A DNA stretch of 64,000 bases from Leptodactylus fallax (lineage: Eukaryota; Chordata; Amphibia; Anura; Leptodactylidae), in contig CAMRHE010000054.1 in NCBI GenBank assembly GCA_947044405.1, positions 6,215,501-6,279,500 of the forward strand, given 5' to 3'. Position numbers and translations under genes: made by a program. The notes below the pieces were generated by a model. The model was not told where the DNA came from and ran no database searches. It saw nothing but the letters and a program-made list of their open reading frames with translations. Positions 38,720-49,510 of this stretch are shown one piece after another. The first letter of the stretch is position 1, and the number at the start of each line of letters is the position of its first letter.

Positions 38720-40225
38720 ATGACTTCACCCCATTCACCCCATGTGGCTACTTCCCAACAGACCAGTAAATCCAGAAATCTGTCTTTATCTGACCACAGT
38801 CTGACCTTCACACGGGCCCAGGTGAGGAAGGAGATGAAAAAGATCAAGGCGAGGAAAGCCGCAGGGCCAGATGACATCAGTGCAAGGCTAATTAAGACTT
38901 GTGGGGACCAGCTGTGTGGTATAATTACATATATGTATAATATGAGCCTGAGGCAGGAAATAGTCCCTGAATTATGGAAATCTTCTTGTGTGGTACCAGT
39001 TCCAAAGAAACCTCACCCTATGGACCTCAACGACTACAGACCTGTAGCATTGACATCCCACTTGATGAAGATCTTAGAGAGATTGGTTCTCACACATCTT
39101 CTCCCTCTAGTGAGCCCCGCTATGGACCCTCTCCAGTTTGCTTATCGACCGGGCATTGGGGTAGATGATGCCATCATCCACCTTCTGCACAGGGCTCTGT
39201 CTCACCTGGAGAAACCAGGGAACACAGTGAGAATAATGTTCTTTGATTTCTCCAGTGCTTTTAACACCATACAGCCCAGGTTACTGAGAGACAAGCTGGG
39301 CCTTGCTGGAGTGGACCACCACCTCTCCAACTGGATCCTAGACTACCTCACAAATCGACCTCAATACGTGAGAGCCCAAGACTGTGTGTCAGGTACCGTG
39401 ATCTGTAATACGGGGGCACCTCAGGGTACGGTTCTCGCCCCTTTCCTCTTCACACTGTACACTGCTGATTTTAGGTGCAACTCATCCAGCTGCTACCTAC
39501 AGAAGTATTCTGACGACTCTGCAATAGTAGGCCTCATCACAGACGATGATGACAAGGAGTACAGAGAACTGAACCGGTTTTTTGTGGACTGGTGCCACCG
39601 GAACCACCTGAAGATTAACGCGGGGAAGACCAAGGAGATGGTGGTGGACTTCCGCAAAGGCAGATGCCCTCCAAAACCAGTGGACATCCTGGGGACGGGC
39701 ATCGAGATTGTGAACACCTATAAGTACCTGGGTCTGCTCCTTAATAATAAGCTGGACTGGGCAGATCATATGGAGGCCCTGTACAGGAAGGGCCACAGCA
39801 GGCTCTACCTGCTTAGGAAGCTGAGAGCCTTTGGAATCCGGGGGGCACTTCTTAGGACTTTCTTCAACTCGGTAGTGGCATCAGCCATCTTCTTTGGAGT
39901 GGCCTGCTGGGGGAGCAGTATATCAACCAGGGACAGAAATAAACTTGACAAGCTGATTAGAAGGGCCAGCTCTGTCCTGGGGAGCCCACTGGACCCAGTG
40001 CAGGTGGTGGGTGACAGAAGGATACTGTCCGTGGTGAGCTCCATGCGGGAGAATAACTCCCATCCCATGCATGAGACTGTGATTGCGCTGGGCAGTACTG
40101 TCAGTGACCGACTGCTCCACCCTAGGTGTGAGAAGGAGCGCTATCGGAAGTCTTTCCTCCCCACCGCGGTTAGGCTGTACAACCAACACCGACCTAAGCG
40201 GAGATCATTACATACAGAGAACTGA
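38720..40225 (+). CDS. LINE reverse transcriptase, 501 residues
   Basis: Long open frame with the non-LTR reverse transcriptase blocks in order: PVPKKPHPMDLNDYRPVAL (about residues 90-110), motif A FDFSSAFNTI (about 174), motif B GAPQGTVLAPFLF (about 231) and the catalytic motif C YSDD (about 262). The thumb and C-terminal region follow and end YNQHRPKRRS. The Met at 38720 is not the natural start; the domain continues upstream in this frame toward the frameshift at 38555-38561. The RT domain itself shows no stop, so the copy is fairly young. It would copy LINE RNA at a nicked target in the nucleus. Confidence 0.88.
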   Translation: MTSPHSPHVATSQQTSKSRNLSLSDHSLTFTRAQVRKEMKKIKARKAAGPDDISARLIKTCGDQLCGIITYMYNMSLRQEIVPELWKSSCVVPVPKKPHPMDLNDYRPVALTSHLMKILERLVLTHLLPLVSPAMDPLQFAYRPGIGVDDAIIHLLHRALSHLEKPGNTVRIMFFDFSSAFNTIQPRLLRDKLGLAGVDHHLSNWILDYLTNRPQYVRAQDCVSGTVICNTGAPQGTVLAPFLFTLYTADFRCNSSSCYLQKYSDDSAIVGLITDDDDKEYRELNRFFVDWCHRNHLKINAGKTKEMVVDFRKGRCPPKPVDILGTGIEIVNTYKYLGLLLNNKLDWADHMEALYRKGHSRLYLLRKLRAFGIRGALLRTFFNSVVASAIFFGVACWGSSISTRDRNKLDKLIRRASSVLGSPLDPVQVVGDRRILSVVSSMRENNSHPMHETVIALGSTVSDRLLHPRCEKERYRKSFLPTAVRLYNQHRPKRRSLHTEN

Positions 40226-40408
40226 AATATCTCTCTGCCTGTTAAATCCCCCCCCCCCCCCCCTCTGCTACGTCCTATCTGTCTGTCTGCTATTAATGTA
40301 ATGCCTCTCACCTTGGAACATTCCTGTACATGTTGTATTTGTATCTGCTTATCTTATCTTTGCTGCTGTAACACACTGAATTTCCCCACTGTGGGACTAT
40401 TAAAGGAC

Positions 40409-40453
<45 letters not shown>

Positions 40454-41569
40454 AGTTAGCAAACAACAGATGCCTTCAAAAATGAACAGGCACTGAGGAA
40501 CCTGTGGAGGATTTACTAATACTGTCTAAAAAATAGACACTCTTAAACTGCACCAGATTTATCAAAGTGTCTGATACAGTTTGATAAATATGTCCTATTC
40601 TTAGACTGTCTAGTCTAACTTTACACCTCATATTGGCTTAAAAGTTCTTGGCGCATGTTTGGTGCACAGAGACACAACATAGGCATGCCCTTTCTCTGCA
40701 AGACCACATCCCTTTCCAATAGTCAACACCCTTTTTCACACAAGTTGGAGAAGTGTGTAAAAAATGTCTAAAACACTTAAATAAATGTGGGCACAGCATG
40801 TTAGACGTTTTTTTTCAAATTGCACCAGAATTCTGTTTAATAAATCTCTCCCAGGAACTTTTACCTCATATTCCTTCAAGAACATCACAGTCTCAGGATG
40901 CTTTACTATGGAAATGAGAGGTTAGCACCAGAGGATTCAATAGTGACAAATGCAATTAATTAGGGATGCACGGGAATGCCGGAGTTCACAGCTTATAAAT
41001 CACAGGGTTTTTTTGTCGCAGAAAAGGGGCCGAAGAAGAAATGAGGAGGGGAGGAAGCTTGTATAATGTTACCATTAGAAAGATGTACAGACTGGTACTA
41101 GGGAGGCGTCTTATGTTTTCCATCTATTTGTACCAAGTGGTGTCTTAAATAACTTACTGAAGTGATGGCCACAGGAACTTTAGAAGTAAGGTGAAGGGGT
41201 AAATGAATCTTTGGATGAGCTGTATGCATGCTGTAGAAAGGCAATCTTCCAGAACATTCAGTCACATGATTGCTTTATGAAGATTCAACTCAGGGAAGAA
41301 GATCCAGTTATGCAGTTGGTAAGGCACAATGCTTTTCATAAATCATAAAACATTAACTGGCTGGGGTGTTTCCTGGCATGGGATCCGAGCACACACATCT
41401 TCACTGTGCTCCGGTTCCAGCTCTTCTGTACAGAGTGAAAACTATATAGCTATGGTAAAGTCCGCACCAGGAATGCACCGGGGGAAACCCTGATGCCTTA
41501 GCCACTTGAGGTGCCCATATCCAATTTTTTTCTCCCGCTGGGAGACTCCAGAGTCTCCTCATCTTATGA
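40454..41569. other. Collagen intron with a MITE fragment
   Basis: At about 40507-40855 lies a degenerate GGGGCAGATTTA-type MITE (GATTTACTAATACTGTCT on the left; TTTAATAAATCTCTCCC on the right). The rest, up to the region with L1 ORF1 signal, shows no exon. Confidence 0.4.
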
Positions 41570-41749
41570 TGTGTCCCCGGCACCATCGCCTATGGAGCTT
41601 CCGACATGAACCAGCAGACCGCAGGCTTCACTGGCACATTCACCGGAGAGTCCAACACCCCTGTGTCCTCCATCCTCAGAGGTGAGTGTCTCAGGTCCTG
41701 ACACCCGGCCTTCTTCTTCCTCCTCCCTGCTGAGTGCGGGAAGATGGAA

Positions 41750-42300
41750 GATCTTGGCCTACGGCCCATGTTGCAGACATATCTGAATCCGCGGTTTACC
41801 TGAAGCTACTTCTTCCTCTGAACTCATGCCTACCCTAACTGGCATCTTCAACAGCCTCTTGGGTTGCCCGGCTGACACCCATATTGAAATTGACCAGGCC
41901 CATCTGGCGCTCAGATCACGCAACTCTGATCCTTCTGAAATCCATGATGTGATATGCTGTATACATTATTATTCGCTTAAGGAAGACATCACGCAGAAAG
42001 CCAGGGGTCAACGCGATCTATCGACTTTGATAGAGCTCAACTGTCTCTGTTCCCGGATCTCTCTCATCATCCCTTCAAGTCCAGATGAAAGACAGGCTGC
42101 TGATACTCTCAAGCCCGGATGACCTGCCTACTTTCCTACAAGCCTTGGATTTGCCTGCTATGAGACTTCTAGACTGGGAACGGCTTTGGATGATCCCACT
42201 CCTCCTTCCACCCACCAAGTTGCAGAGACTTCCACAGATAACTGCCGTAGTTTACGCATAGCTTCAGACCATGATCAACAGACCTGATTCAGATCTCCTC
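41750..42300 (+). pseudogene. L1-type ORF1 protein, degraded
   Basis: Shifted frames together give the C-terminal half of an L1/Tx1 ORF1 protein: NSLLGCPADTHIEIDQAHLA, then DVICCIHYYSLKEDITQKAR, then RAQLSLFPDLS. This is the single-stranded RNA-binding chaperone of L1 elements. Stops and at least two frame changes are visible. It lies about 1.1 kb before ORF2 in the same orientation, as expected. Confidence 0.72.
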
Positions 42301-42659
42301 AGGTGACATCCACCCTCTGGACTGTTGTTGATATGTTTGTTATGTTTTGCCTTTGCACTATTATATTTCCCTGTTTTGCTTATGTACTTCTTCACTGATT
42401 CTTCACTCATCTTTTGGTCACTCATTTTTCCCCCTTAGGGCTTGGACTGGTACAAGTGCCATTCTCTCGGTTTTGTTTTCCGCTATTCTTAGAACTCCTC
42501 CTGTGCCTGACACAACCCCCCATAGGCTAGTGGATGGTTAGACCACTATGAGATGAGTGTTCACCGACATTAGTCCCACTAAGGGGAGCTATGCTGCCTG
42601 TGAAGGATCTCGCCTTACCAAGCCGCTTGGCACACCTGCAATCAACCTTCTTTCTTAAC

Positions 42660-43268
42660 CTCCCACTCACACACCGTGAGTGGACCTGGTCATAGAATAA
42701 TATGAAACAAGCTTTTTAAATTTTATATATTTATTAACCCAAGTGGGTCGGTACTAAGTATTAACATATACAGAAATATGTTTCAATGACTAAACAAGCA
42801 GATTACGGATAATGGTAAAATACAGCACACAAAATAGCATGAAATGCCCTCACATATTCTCCAAGATAAGAACTCCTTGCTGCCTCTTTGCTGAATGACC
42901 AAGAATCCAGGTCTCCCCCAGCATATGGCTAGTGCCCCGTCCACACCTCTTCCCCAGGCAGCCCCCCTTCTCTCTCCTTAGCAGAACCCTCGGAGAGCTG
43001 GGTACCTCCCTAGGTGCTGGGAGAGATGTGTGTCTGTGGGTGAACTTAAGGTCACTGGCCTTCACTCCCCCATGGCTATCTGGTCAGGGATAATAAAACT
43101 GGCCAGCTACAGCAAGCCATCTCCCATGATACACACATAAAACCACTGAAGCGTATCGTCCAGCAGTGTAAACCCAACTTAAGCACAACATTCCTACAAG
43201 TAGGAGGAGGACTGATATGAGCAAGTAAAAATACATTTCTAAGAAAGATATACAACTGAGGGTTCATC
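42660..43268. other. Unexplained block between L1 ORF1 and ORF2
   Basis: The L1-like pyrimidine-rich sequence appears to break at CCCACTCACAC and resume at CACACTGCCC. TCACAC stands on both sides (about 42666-42671 and 43267-43272). The block contains a TTTTATATATTTATTAA stretch. It could be a solo LTR or another insert with a short target duplication; no family was recognised. Confidence 0.35.
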
Positions 43269-43525
43269 ACACTGCCCTTTGTTCTCTCTCTGCTATTCCA
43301 GCTTCTTCTTCTCCTCCCCTTTTTGGTCTTCTTCATTCTTAATTTACCTTACTTTTCTCTTGCTCTGCTATGTATCCCTTTCTTGCCTTTCTCCCCTCTA
43401 GTTCTTCTCCTCGTCCCAGTTCCTGATGGCAGAGTTCACTGTATCGTCCATCAATGTGAAAGGCCTGAATGCACCTGAAAAACGTTCTCAAGTACTGTAT
43501 GACTCCCACAAGTGTTGAGTTCATA

Positions 43526-45174
43526 CAGTCATATGAAAAAGTTTGGGCACCCCTATTAATCTTAATCATTTTTAGTTCTAAATATTTGGGTGTTTGCAAC
43601 AGCCATTTCAATTTGATATATCTAATAACTGATGGACACAGTAATATTTCAGGATTGAAATGAGGTTTATTGTACTAACAGAAAATGTGCAATATGCATT
43701 AAACCAAAATTTGACCGGTGCAAAAGTATGGGCACCTCAACAGAAAAGTGACATTAATATTTAGTAGATCCTCCTTTTGCAAAAATAACAGCCTCTAGTC
43801 GCTTACTGTAGCTTTTAATCAGTTCCTGGATCCTGGATGAAGGTATTTTTGACCATTCCTCTTTACAAAACAATTCCAGTTCAGTTAAGTTTGATGGTCG
43901 CCGAGCATGGACAGCCCGCTTCAAATTATCCCACAGATGTTCAATGATATTCAGGTCTGGGGACTGGGATGGCCATTCCAGAACATTGTAATTGTTCCTC
44001 TGCATGAATGCCTGAGTAGATTTGGAGCTGTGTTTTGGATCATTGTCTTGCTGAAATATCCATCTCCGGCGTAACTTCAAATTCGTCACTGATTCTTGTA
44101 CATTATTCTCAAGAATCTGCTGATACTGAGTTGAATCCATGCGACCCTCAACTTTAACAAGATTCCCGGTGCCGGCATTGGCCACACAGCCCCAAAGCAT
44201 GATGGAACCTCCACCAAATTTTACAGTGGGTAGCAAGTGTTTTTCTTGGAATGCTGTGTTTTTTTGACGCCATGCATAACGCCTTTTTGTATGACCAAAC
44301 AACTCAATCTTTGTTTCATCAGTCCACAGGACCTTCTTCCAAAATGAAGCTGGCTTGTCCAAATGTGCTTTTGCATACCTCAGGCGACTCTGTTTGTGGC
44401 GTGCTTTCAGAAACGGCTTCTTTCGCATCACTCTCCCATACAGCTTCTCCTTGTGCAAAGTGTGCTGTATTGTTGACCGATGCACAGTGACACCATCTGC
44501 AGCAAGATGATGCTGCAGCTCTTTGGAGGTGGTCTGTGGATTGTCCTTGACTGTTCTCACCATTCTTCTTCTCTGCCTTTCTGATATTTTTCTTGGCCTG
44601 CCACTTCTGGGCTTAACAAGAACTGTTCCTGTGGTCTTCCATTTCCTTACTATGTTCCTCACAGTGGAAACTGACAGGTTAAATCTCTGAGACAACTTTT
44701 TGTATCCTTCCCCTGAACAACTATGTTGAACAATCTTTGTTTTCAGATCATTTGAGAGTTGTTTTGAGGAGCCCATGATGCCACTCTTCAGAGGAGATTC
44801 AAATAGGAGAACAACTTGCAATTGGCCACCTTAAATACCTTTTCTCATGATTGGATACACCTGGCTATGAAGTTCAAAGCTCAGTGAGGTTACAAAACCA
44901 ATTTTGTGCTTCAGTAAGTCAGTAAAAAGTAGTTAGGAGTATTCAAATCAATAAAATGATAAGGGTACCCACATTTTTGCACTGGTCAAATTTTGGTTTA
45001 ATGCATATTGCACATTTTTTGTTAGTACAATAAACCTCATTTCAATCCTGAAATATTACTGTGTCCATCAGTTATTAGATATATCAAATTGAAATGGCTG
45101 TTGCAAACACCCAAATATTTAGAACTAAAAATGATTAAGATTAATAGGGGTGCCCAAACTTTTTCATATAACTG
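43526..45174 (-). mobile_element. Tc1-type transposon, apparently complete
   Basis: Bounded by TA (43524-43525 and 45175-45176). It begins CAGTCATATGAAAAAGTTTG and ends with the near-exact reverse complement. The terminal repeats are about 209 bp (43526-43734 and 44966-45174) and differ at few positions. It carries one uninterrupted transposase on the minus strand. All the parts needed for a self-mobilising Tc1 seem present, although activity cannot be judged from sequence. Confidence 0.95.
43754..44776 (-). CDS. Tc1 transposase, uninterrupted, 340 residues
   Basis: The frame is open from 44821; I choose the Met at 44776 (MGSSKQLSNDLKTKIV) because Tc1 enzymes of about 340 residues start just before the first helix-turn-helix, while the 15 residues upstream look like untranslated sequence. 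It has two DNA-binding helix-turn-helix parts, a GRPRK motif between them, and the full DD34E triad. Counting from the upstream Met, these are Asp168 (WTDETK), Asp259 (QQDNDPKH) and Glu294 (PDLNIIEHLW), with 34 residues between the last two. The end, GGSTKY, is the family end. It binds its own terminal repeats and performs cut-and-paste transposition in the nucleus. No stops or frameshifts, unlike every other transposase in the window. Confidence 0.93.
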   Translation of the reverse strand: MGSSKQLSNDLKTKIVQHSCSGEGYKKLSQRFNLSVSTVRNIVRKWKTTGTVLVKPRSGRPRKISERQRRRMVRTVKDNPQTTSKELQHHLAADGVTVHRSTIQHTLHKEKLYGRVMRKKPFLKARHKQSRLRYAKAHLDKPASFWKKVLWTDETKIELFGHTKRRYAWRQKNTAFQEKHLLPTVKFGGGSIMLWGCVANAGTGNLVKVEGRMDSTQYQQILENNVQESVTNLKLRRRWIFQQDNDPKHSSKSTQAFMQRNNYNVLEWPSQSPDLNIIEHLWDNLKRAVHARRPSNLTELELFCKEEWSKIPSSRIQELIKSYSKRLEAVIFAKGGSTKY

Positions 45175-46501
45175 TATATTGTGCTTGTAAGAGACTGCTA
45201 TGGTCCCATAGTAGTAGTACACAGGGTAAAACCAAGGGAGTAGCTACTTTTTTCCATAAGAATCTACCACTTAAGATCCTTGACTCTCTGTCTGACCTTG
45301 AGGCCCGCTTTTTCGTCATCCTGCGTGAGATTTATGGCACCACATGCACCATTGATAATATCTATTCCCCCAACACTGGTCAGATGCGCTTTCATCTCTC
45401 TGTTCTTTCCACTCTCCAATACTTCACTCGCAGTCACCTTATCTTTTGTGGGGCTTTAATTTTGGTCATGACCATTTACAAGATACCTCTCCCCCAATCC
45501 AATGGGAGACATTAAAATGTGTTCTGACAGGGGTCCTGATGAAACATGGAGCCAGACTCAAGCGTGAAGCTGAAGCAAAGCTTCAGTCTCTTGTGTTGAA
45601 GCACAACATAAGCAAACCCTTTAGCATTCTGAGGGCCCTCCTTGAACATAAGCAGCAGTGACTCTGCCAACATGGCCAAAAATCTTTTTATGAGTGGCAC
45701 AATAAAGCCAGTCGTCTTCTTGCCTGGGATCGGCAAACAGACTCTCACATCATGTCCATCAAAACACCCACGGGCCACACTTCTCACCTCACCCCAGATA
45801 TCGCCTCTGTCTTTAAAGACTACTACCATTCTCTCTACAACTTGCCCCCCCCACACACTTCCAACCAGAACCCTGACCCCCCACGAAGCCTACCCCAATA
45901 CCTCCACGACACGGCCTTTCCATCCCTCATGACAGATGTCGCAAATCAGCTACAGATGCCCTTTTCCCAAATAGAGCTGGAATTAGGGGTCTCCAACCTC
46001 CCAGGAGGCCCTGATGGTTACACAGCTTGCTTCTACAAAACTCTCCTCCTGGAACTCCCTCCATACCTCCTAAAATTGTTCAATTTGGCTTCCCTTGACA
46101 CTCCCTTTCCCTTCTCTTTTCTTCACACCCATATCACAGTACTAACCAAAGAGGGTAAAGATCCTTTACTATGCCTTAGCTATCATCCTATTTTCCTGAT
46201 TAACATGGATGCCAAACTGCCAAGCTTATCACGAATACTTTGGGCAACCATATGGGCACCCTAGTTCATCCTGATCAAGTGGTATTCATCCCTCGTAGAG
46301 ACTCCCATGATAATACCCTGAAGGCCTTCTCTACTATCCATCACGCTTGTACAGTAAGTCTCATACGCCCTTGATGCTGCTCTCTTTGGATGCAGAAAAG
46401 GCCTTCAACAGGGTTGACTGGAACTTCCTTTTTTATTTTATGCTTACGTGTATAGCACTATCATAATCCACAGCGCTTTACAGACATTGTCAGTTACAAT
46501 G

Positions 46502-47930
46502 CAAATTATGGTGGAAAATAAGTATTTGGTTACCTACAAACAAGCAAGATTTCTGGCTCTCACAGACCTGTAACTTCTTCTTTAAGAGGCTCCTCTGTCC
46601 TCCACTCATTAACTGTAGTAATGGCACCTGTTTAAAATTGTTATCAGTATCAAAGACACGTGTCCACAACCTCAAACAGTCACACTCCAAACTCCACTAT
46701 GGTGAAGACCAAAGAGCTGTGGATGGACACCAGAAACAAAATTGTAGACCTGCACCAGGCTGGGAAGACTGAATCTGCAATAGGCAAGCAGCTTGGTGTG
46801 AAAAAATCAACTGTGGGAGCAATAATTAGAAAATGGAAGACATACAAGACCACTGATTATCTCCCTCGATCAGGGGATCTATGCAAGATCTCACCCCGTG
46901 GGGTCAAAATGATCACAAGAACGGTGTGCAAAAATCCCAGAACCACACGGGGGGACCTAGTGAATGAACTGCATAAAGCTGGGACTAATATAACAAAGGC
47001 TACCGTCAGTAACACACTACGCCACCAGGGACTCAGATCCTGCAGTGCCTGACGTGTCCCCCTGCTTAAGCCAGTATATATCCGGACCAGTCTGAAGTTT
47101 GCTAGAGAGCATTTTGATGTTCCAGAAGAGTATTGGGAGAATGTCATATGGTCAGATGAAACCAAAGTAGAACTGTTTGGTACAAAAAAAAAACTCATAG
47201 TATTTGGAGGAGAGTGAATGCTGAGTTGTATCCAAAAAACACCATACCTACTGTGAAGCATGGGGGTGGAACATCATGCTTTGGGGGCTGTTTCTCTGAA
47301 AAGGGACCAGGACGACTGATCCGTGTACATGAAAGAATGAATGGGGCCATGTATCATGAGATTTTGAGTGCAAACCTCCTTCCATCAGCAAGGGCATTGA
47401 AGATGAAACGTGGCTGGATCTTTCAGCATGACAATGATCCCAAGCACACTGCCAGGACAATGAAGGAGTGTCTTCATACGAAGCATTTCAAGTTCCTGGA
47501 GTGGCCTAGCCAGTCTCCAGATCTCAACCCCATAGAAAACCTTTGGAGGGAGTTGAAAGTCTGTGTTGCCCAGCGACAGCCCCAAAACATCACTGCTCTA
47601 GAGGAGATCTGCATGGAGGAATGGGCCAACATACAGGCAACAGTGTTTGCCAACCTTGTGAAGACTTACAGAAAACGTTTGACCTCTGTCATTGCCAACA
47701 AAGGATATATAACAAAGTATTGAGATGAACTTTTGTTGTTGAACAAATACTTATTTCCTACCATAATTTGCAAATAAAATCTTTAAAAATCAGACAATTT
47801 GGATTTGTTTTCTCATTTTGTCTCTCATAGTTGAGGTCTACCTATGATGTCAATTACAGGCCTCTTTCATCTTTTTAAGTGGGAGAACTTGCACAATTGG
47901 TGGCTGACTAAAAACTTTTTTTCCCCACTG
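46502..47930 (+). mobile_element. Tc1-type transposon, left end truncated
   Basis: Same family as 33840-35446 but on the plus strand. The right end ...TTTCCCCACTG stands before TA (47931-47932). On the left the sequence starts inside the terminal repeat at AATTATGGTGGAAAATAAGT; the outer 180 bp or so are missing. Before it lies a short LINE-tail-like stretch (CAGCGCTTTACAGAC, 46472-46486). Confidence 0.88.
46699..47723 (+). pseudogene. Tc1-like transposase, broken
   Basis: Starts [16 protein letters not shown] at 46699 and runs to a TGA at 47050, where the relative would have Arg (a CGA to TGA change is likely). It then carries on to [11 protein letters not shown] and loses frame in a run of A at about 47184-47192. 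The last part (47214-47723) has HDNDPKHT and [10 protein letters not shown] and ends ITKY. It keeps the catalytic residues but cannot be made as one protein. Same family as 34058-35076, different lesions. Confidence 0.87.
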
Positions 47931-47934
47931 TAAC

Positions 47935-48700
47935 TTTTTCATTGGTTCACCAGTGAAGCTGTATGAGACCTTGTATTGTGTGAGACAAGTTATATTTTAT
48001 AGAAGCCAAGTGTATAGCAATTATATGTAATTTTTTATTTGTTTAAATAATGAAATATTTTGTACTTTGTAAAAATTTACTTAATACTATTTGACTTTTC
48101 TAAATATTACTAGACTTTTGTGACTCTGTGGTCTACATTAACCCCTCAGATGTGGTCAAAGACCTTTCTAATGTTTTGGAGGATTCCTATTAACATGTAT
48201 ACTGCTCAGAGAGTGAGGAAGGTATTAAAGTCAGACAAAGATAGAACTATTTATTGCAGGTCAAAGAGGGCATAAAGTAGAGGTGAAGAGCTACAGAGAT
48301 CATGTGTAAGAGAATTAGCCCTTACTGCTCCTGTACATCAAAGACAAAACAACACAGTGAAAAATACACAGTCTCCGTGGATATAGGAAAAAGAAGTAGT
48401 ATATAGCAGCTCTTCCTTCACTTCAACTGATGAACGAACTCCAGATATCACTATCAGTATTGTCCTTTTCCGTTTGAATGAACCCATTACATTGCAATCT
48501 GTAGGGAGGCTAATTCGATTAATTTCTCTGGCAGAAACCTTCCTTATTATGCCTTTATCTGCACAAATCAGTCTGTGCTCTGAATCAACCACAAATCTTT
48601 TCACAGTACAATTTACTTGCTTAAGTTTTTGTGAAATATCTAATGTTTTCATACCTTCTCCAAGACATTGCACTATTTGACACTTTACCACAACAGAGAG
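47935..48700 (-). mobile_element. Degraded Tc1/mariner-type element of another lineage
   Basis: 47935-48385 is the second copy of the repeat at 36356-36960. It adjoins a minus-strand transposase N-terminus (48338-48691). Together they look like one end plus the 5' part of the gene of an old element. The other end was not found. Confidence 0.55.
48338..48691 (-). pseudogene. Tc1/mariner-type transposase N-terminal fragment
   Basis: Minus-strand frame beginning MVKCQIVQCLGEGMKTLDIS and continuing TVKRFVVDSEHR..ADKGI.RKVSAREINRI. This is the first helix-turn-helix part of an IS630/Tc1/mariner transposase family distinct from the other copies here. After about residue 61 the resemblance weakens (possibly a small deletion), and the catalytic domain is absent. 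It is only the DNA-binding part and is not expected to work. Confidence 0.6.
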
Positions 48701-48939
48701 ATCCTATTTTTTCCCATATTGCTTGAAGCCTGTAGCCTGCTTAATAATGTGGAAGGTCCTTCTTAAGTAGGTTTCCTTTAATTGGGCTCATCTGGCAAAC
48801 TATCACAGGCGTTTGAGATTGATTTGATGAAGCATAACATATTCAATAAAGTTTCAATAAATAATGTTTCAATACATGTGTAAAAGCACAACGCAAATCC
48901 AAACTGTGCCAAAGCTCCCGATCATACCAAAAGGTGTAT

Positions 48940-49510
48940 TCAATACAGGAGACCTATTTCTTCCTGGCCTCTGACACCGATACGGCCAGCGCGAGAGATG
49001 AGGAAAATGCCCCATTCCTCTATTTTTCCTCCTTCCCCTCCTCCTCATCATCCAGTGATGAGTGACCCCAAAGGAGGAGCCCCAAAGCAATAGCTGAAGG
49101 AGCTTCTGAAATTACTAACCCAATGTGGACCCCACCCCCTTCAAATTATCAGCCTCAGCTCCCTGATTTTGTGGGCAGGACAGGAATCTAATTTGAGACA
49201 GAAGGCTAAACAGAAATTTACGTTTTCAAAGTTTTTTTCTCTGATGGTTTCAAAAATTTTATGGTGGCCCAAACAAATTTTTATACCCAGCAATGTATCT
49301 AACAAAATGCCACCTATTTATAACCTAAGCCATAGAGCTGGACCCCTCAGAGATGAAAATATTCTGGGGTCTTGTGCTGCATATGGGCATAGTAAAGAAA
49401 CCAAGTATTGTACATTATTGGAGTACAGACATTTTGTATAGCACTCCAATATCGAATGGCCATGACCAGGACATGTTTTGAAATTATCCTGAAGTTTCTG
49501 CATTATAACA
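48940..49510 (+). pseudogene. piggyBac-type transposase relic
   Basis: Frames on the plus strand give an acidic/Ser-rich start (FLASDTDTASARDEE), then PDFVGRTGI, TEIYVFKVFFSDGFKNFMV, QTNFYTQQ and, after stops and a frame change, YRMAMTRTCFEIILKFLHYN followed by NNAQCPP. This order is that of the N-terminal domain of piggyBac transposases (…FF.D..…QTN.YA……M.R..FE.IL.FLH.N). The DDD catalytic part further on is missing; after 49510 the sequence changes to a non-coding repeat. It is an old, dead copy. Confidence 0.72.

Larger units (their letters stand above)
37805..40452 (+). mobile_element. L2/CR1/Rex1-like LINE, 5'-truncated
   Basis: One strand-consistent unit: endonuclease C-terminal part (from about 37809), reverse transcriptase (to 40225), a short 3' untranslated part with CACTGAATTTCCCCACTGTG and GACTATTAAAGG, and an (ATT)n tail at 40408-40452. 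A tail of short tandem repeats instead of poly-A is typical of the CR1/L2/Rex1 lineages (Jockey superfamily). A second, more truncated copy is at 55464-56676. Confidence 0.88.
41570..46435 (+). mobile_element. Tx1/L1-type LINE with nested Tc1 and a further insert
   Basis: Plus-strand parts occur in the order ORF1 (41750-42300), ORF2 endonuclease (43426-43525 and 45177-45480) and ORF2 linker and RT start (45520-46435). The endonuclease is split by the Tc1 at 43526-45174, and the sequence between ORF1 and ORF2 by an unexplained block (about 42660-43268). The element breaks off in the RT domain (LSLDAEKAFNRVDW, about 46377-46420), so its 3' end is missing. The exact 5' end is not defined. Confidence 0.75.
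43426..46435 (+). pseudogene. L1-type ORF2, interrupted
   Basis: Starts MAEFTVSSINVKGLNAPEKR at 43426, the APE endonuclease opening, is cut at 43525 by the Tc1 insertion and resumes after 45176 with TKGVATFFHKNLPLKILDSL and DNIYSPNTGQMRFHLS. After frameshifts it continues through the linker (MSIKTPTGHTSHLTPDI) into the RT start (ELELGVSNLPGGPDGYTACF, HITVLTKEGKDP, SLDAEKAFNRVDWNF), where it ends. Several stops exist besides the Tc1, so the copy was probably inactive for other reasons too. Confidence 0.78.

Noticed and set aside
45512..45856. 114-codon minus-strand frame
   Set aside because: Antisense shadow of the L1 ORF2 linker on the plus strand.
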